Assembly: GCA_040003205.1 (NCBI GenBank)
Contig: JBDUDA010000178.1
Span: forward strand, 1-6,295
Source: JALYIM01 sp040003205
Lineage (GTDB): Bacteria > Acidobacteriota > Terriglobia > Terriglobales > Acidobacteriaceae
Reading direction: 5' to 3'
Length of the DNA: 6,295 nucleotides
Shown: positions 5,441 to 6,295 of the stretch, piece after piece
Position numbering within the stretch: position 1 is the first letter of the stretch
Layout of the letters: the number at the start of each line of letters is the position of its first letter
Position numbers and translations under genes: made by a program
Notes under the pieces: model-generated
What the model was told of the DNA's origin: nothing
What the model saw: only the letters and a program-made list of their open reading frames with translations
The model's database searches: none

Positions 5441-5836
5441 ATGAAACGAACAAATATTTCCAGTGGCGCTCCCTGGGAATCAGTTGTGGGATATTCGAGG
5501 GCGGTGAGAGTTGGCCCATACATCCACGTAGCCGGAACTACTGCCACCGGCGCGGATGGAAAGATCGTCGCCATCGGAGATGCTTATGCTCAGGCGATAC
5601 AAATCTTTCAAAATATCGAATCCGCGTTGAAACGCTCCGCCGCAAGCATCAACGATGTTGTGAGAACTAGAATTTTCCTGGTCAACATTGAGGATTGGGA
5701 GAAAGTGGGTAAGGCTCACGGGGAAGTCTTTCGGGATATTCGTCCCGCCGCCACCATGGTCGCTGTAAGCGCTCTTGTCAGTTCTGAAATGCTGGTTGAA
5801 ATTGAAGCGTACGCAATCGTTGCGGCTGAGTTGTGA
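5441..5836 (+). CDS. RidA/YjgF/YER057c/UK114 family protein
   Basis: The 131-residue protein is the normal length for this family of trimeric cytosolic proteins. The founder RidA hydrolyses reactive 2-aminoacrylate and related enamine/imine intermediates made by PLP enzymes such as serine/threonine dehydratase. Visible family features are YSRAVRVGPYIHVAGTT (18-34), VVRTRIFLVNIEDWEKV (73-89), the RPAATMV motif (101-107) with the conserved carboxylate-binding arginine R101, and VEIEAYA (119-125) with glutamate E120. The N-terminus SSGAPWESVVGYSRAV is typical of a Rid subgroup distinct from classical RidA (I recall it as the YjgF-like_6 type), so the exact substrate is uncertain. The ATG at 5441 is chosen because GGAGGA precedes it directly. 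The gene is divergent from the hypothetical gene and converges on the HU gene. An 8-bp palindrome lies in its upstream region. Its presence in the same neighbourhood as serine-metabolism genes is suggestive only. Confidence 0.93.
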   Translation: MKRTNISSGAPWESVVGYSRAVRVGPYIHVAGTTATGADGKIVAIGDAYAQAIQIFQNIESALKRSAASINDVVRTRIFLVNIEDWEKVGKAHGEVFRDIRPAATMVAVSALVSSEMLVEIEAYAIVAAEL

Positions 5837-5869
5837 CCGTTCTGGATAAAGCGCGCGGCAGAAATGCAA

Positions 5870-5894
5870 AAGGCCGGCTCCTTTAGCCGGCCTT
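5870..5894 (-). terminator. Intrinsic terminator between the converging RidA-family and HU genes
   Basis: AAGGCCGGCT (5870-5879) and AGCCGGCCTT (5885-5894) form a perfect 10-bp GC-rich stem with the 5-nt loop CCTTT. Read on the minus strand, the stem is followed by TTGCATTT, adding to the TT at the stem end. It therefore best serves the HU gene, whose stop codon is 23 bases upstream. On the plus strand the tail (AAGACT) lacks T's, but the hairpin may still help end RidA-family transcripts. Confidence 0.85.
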
Positions 5895-5917
5895 AAGACT
5901 GGGTTACAGATTCGCAG

Positions 5918-6211
5918 TTACTTCTTGGGGGCGATAGCGTCTTTTGCGGCCTTCGCCACGCGAAACTTGACCACCGTTTTTGCCTTAATTTGGATGGGCT
6001 CGCCTGTCTGCGGATTGCGTCCGACGCGCGCCTTGCGATGCGCTTTCACCAAACGTCCGATGCCGGGAACAACGAACACTCCATTCTTCTTGGTTTCCTT
6101 GATCGCGGTATCGGCAAGGTGCTCCAGAAACGCTGCCGCCGTTTTGTTATTGAGTTCCAGCTTCTCAGCTAACTGCCGAACCAACTGTGTCTTGGTCAAA
6201 CCTGATGCCAT
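5918..6211 (-). CDS. hup: HU-family DNA-binding protein
   Basis: This is a 97-residue nucleoid-associated protein of the HU/IHF family, which dimerises, bends DNA and compacts the chromosome. The N-terminal helices (LTKTQLVRQLAEKLEL, 5-20, and KTAAAFLEHLADTAIKET, 23-40) form the dimer body. VVPGIGRLVKAHRKAR (47-62) leads into the beta arm. The signature GRNPQTGEPIQIKAK (64-78) includes the R-N-P tip (65-67), whose proline intercalates into DNA. The C-terminal helix KFRVAKAAKDAI (82-93) and a basic PKK end complete the fold. The start is fixed by a near-perfect AAGGAGG (6222-6216) 4 bases before the ATG. A strong intrinsic terminator follows the stop, so the gene is probably monocistronic. HU and IHF subunits are hard to tell apart by eye, and HU is the safer call. 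Confidence 0.95.
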   Translation of the reverse strand: MASGLTKTQLVRQLAEKLELNNKTAAAFLEHLADTAIKETKKNGVFVVPGIGRLVKAHRKARVGRNPQTGEPIQIKAKTVVKFRVAKAAKDAIAPKK

Positions 6212-6241
6212 GAATCCTCCTTGAAAGTGAACCTAAGTTTT

Positions 6242-6273
6242 AGCGAATGGGCGCTATCTTATACCGATTCGCT
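6242..6273 (-). promoter_or_regulatory. Probable promoter of the HU gene with flanking inverted repeat
   Basis: On the minus strand a -10-like TATAAG (6263-6258) lies about 46 bases before the start codon. The only -35 candidate (TTCTGC, 18 bases further up, about 6282-6287) is weak. The -10 is bracketed by AGCGAAT (6242-6248) and ATTCGCT (6267-6273), an exact 7-bp inverted repeat with 18 bases between. This arrangement could be an operator. Promoter assignment is by eye. Confidence 0.4.
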
Positions 6274-6295
6274 GTGGAAAAGCAGAAGTTTAACC

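Noticed and set aside
5480..5869. 129-codon minus-strand frame opposite the RidA-family gene.
   Set aside because: It is antisense to a complete RidA-family protein with conserved motifs and has no start signal of its own.

Overview
This is a chromosomal housekeeping window of moderate, slightly GC-rich base composition from a soil-type bacterium. The best guess is Acidobacteriota (Terriglobia/Koribacter-like). I infer this from the overall protein flavour, the recalled resemblance of the uncharacterised 183-residue protein to acidobacterial proteins, and an interspersed repeat starting GTCATCCTGAG of the kind scattered through such genomes. This placement comes from memory of families, not from a search. 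No phage, insertion sequence, CRISPR array, tRNA or rRNA is visible, and no gap between genes exceeds about 205 bp.

Layout. Positions 1-348 hold the C-terminal end of a class V (serine-pyruvate / alanine-glyoxylate type) aminotransferase. It is followed on the same strand by serA (451-2049), a complete long-form D-3-phosphoglycerate dehydrogenase with an ACT domain. The pair suggests a serine biosynthesis unit in which the aminotransferase could act on phosphohydroxypyruvate. Next on the same strand is a GTG-started outer-membrane beta-barrel protein (2096-2710). It meets, tail to tail with a 4-bp gap, a minus-strand site-2 (M50) intramembrane protease with a C-terminal CBS pair (2715-3860). 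Divergent from the protease is rsmD (3979-4554), the 16S rRNA m2G966 methyltransferase. A palindromic interspersed repeat (4596-4678) separates rsmD from a minus-strand uncharacterised soluble protein (4684-5235). Divergent from that is a RidA/YjgF-family protein (5441-5836). It converges through a strong terminator hairpin on a minus-strand HU-type DNA-binding protein (5918-6211).

The most interesting structure is at the 3' end of serA. Four alternating complementary segments (TTGCCTG, CAGGCAAA, TTTGCCTG, CAGGCA; 2008-2059) can form mutually exclusive hairpins. One is a 10-bp terminator-like hairpin ending in a T-run that contains the serA stop codon. This resembles attenuator architecture, placed at the junction between a biosynthetic gene and an envelope gene. 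Other regulatory candidates are a perfect 8-bp palindrome upstream of the RidA-family gene and a 7-bp inverted repeat bracketing a probable -10 box upstream of the HU gene. I see no multi-gene novel defence or mobile system here.
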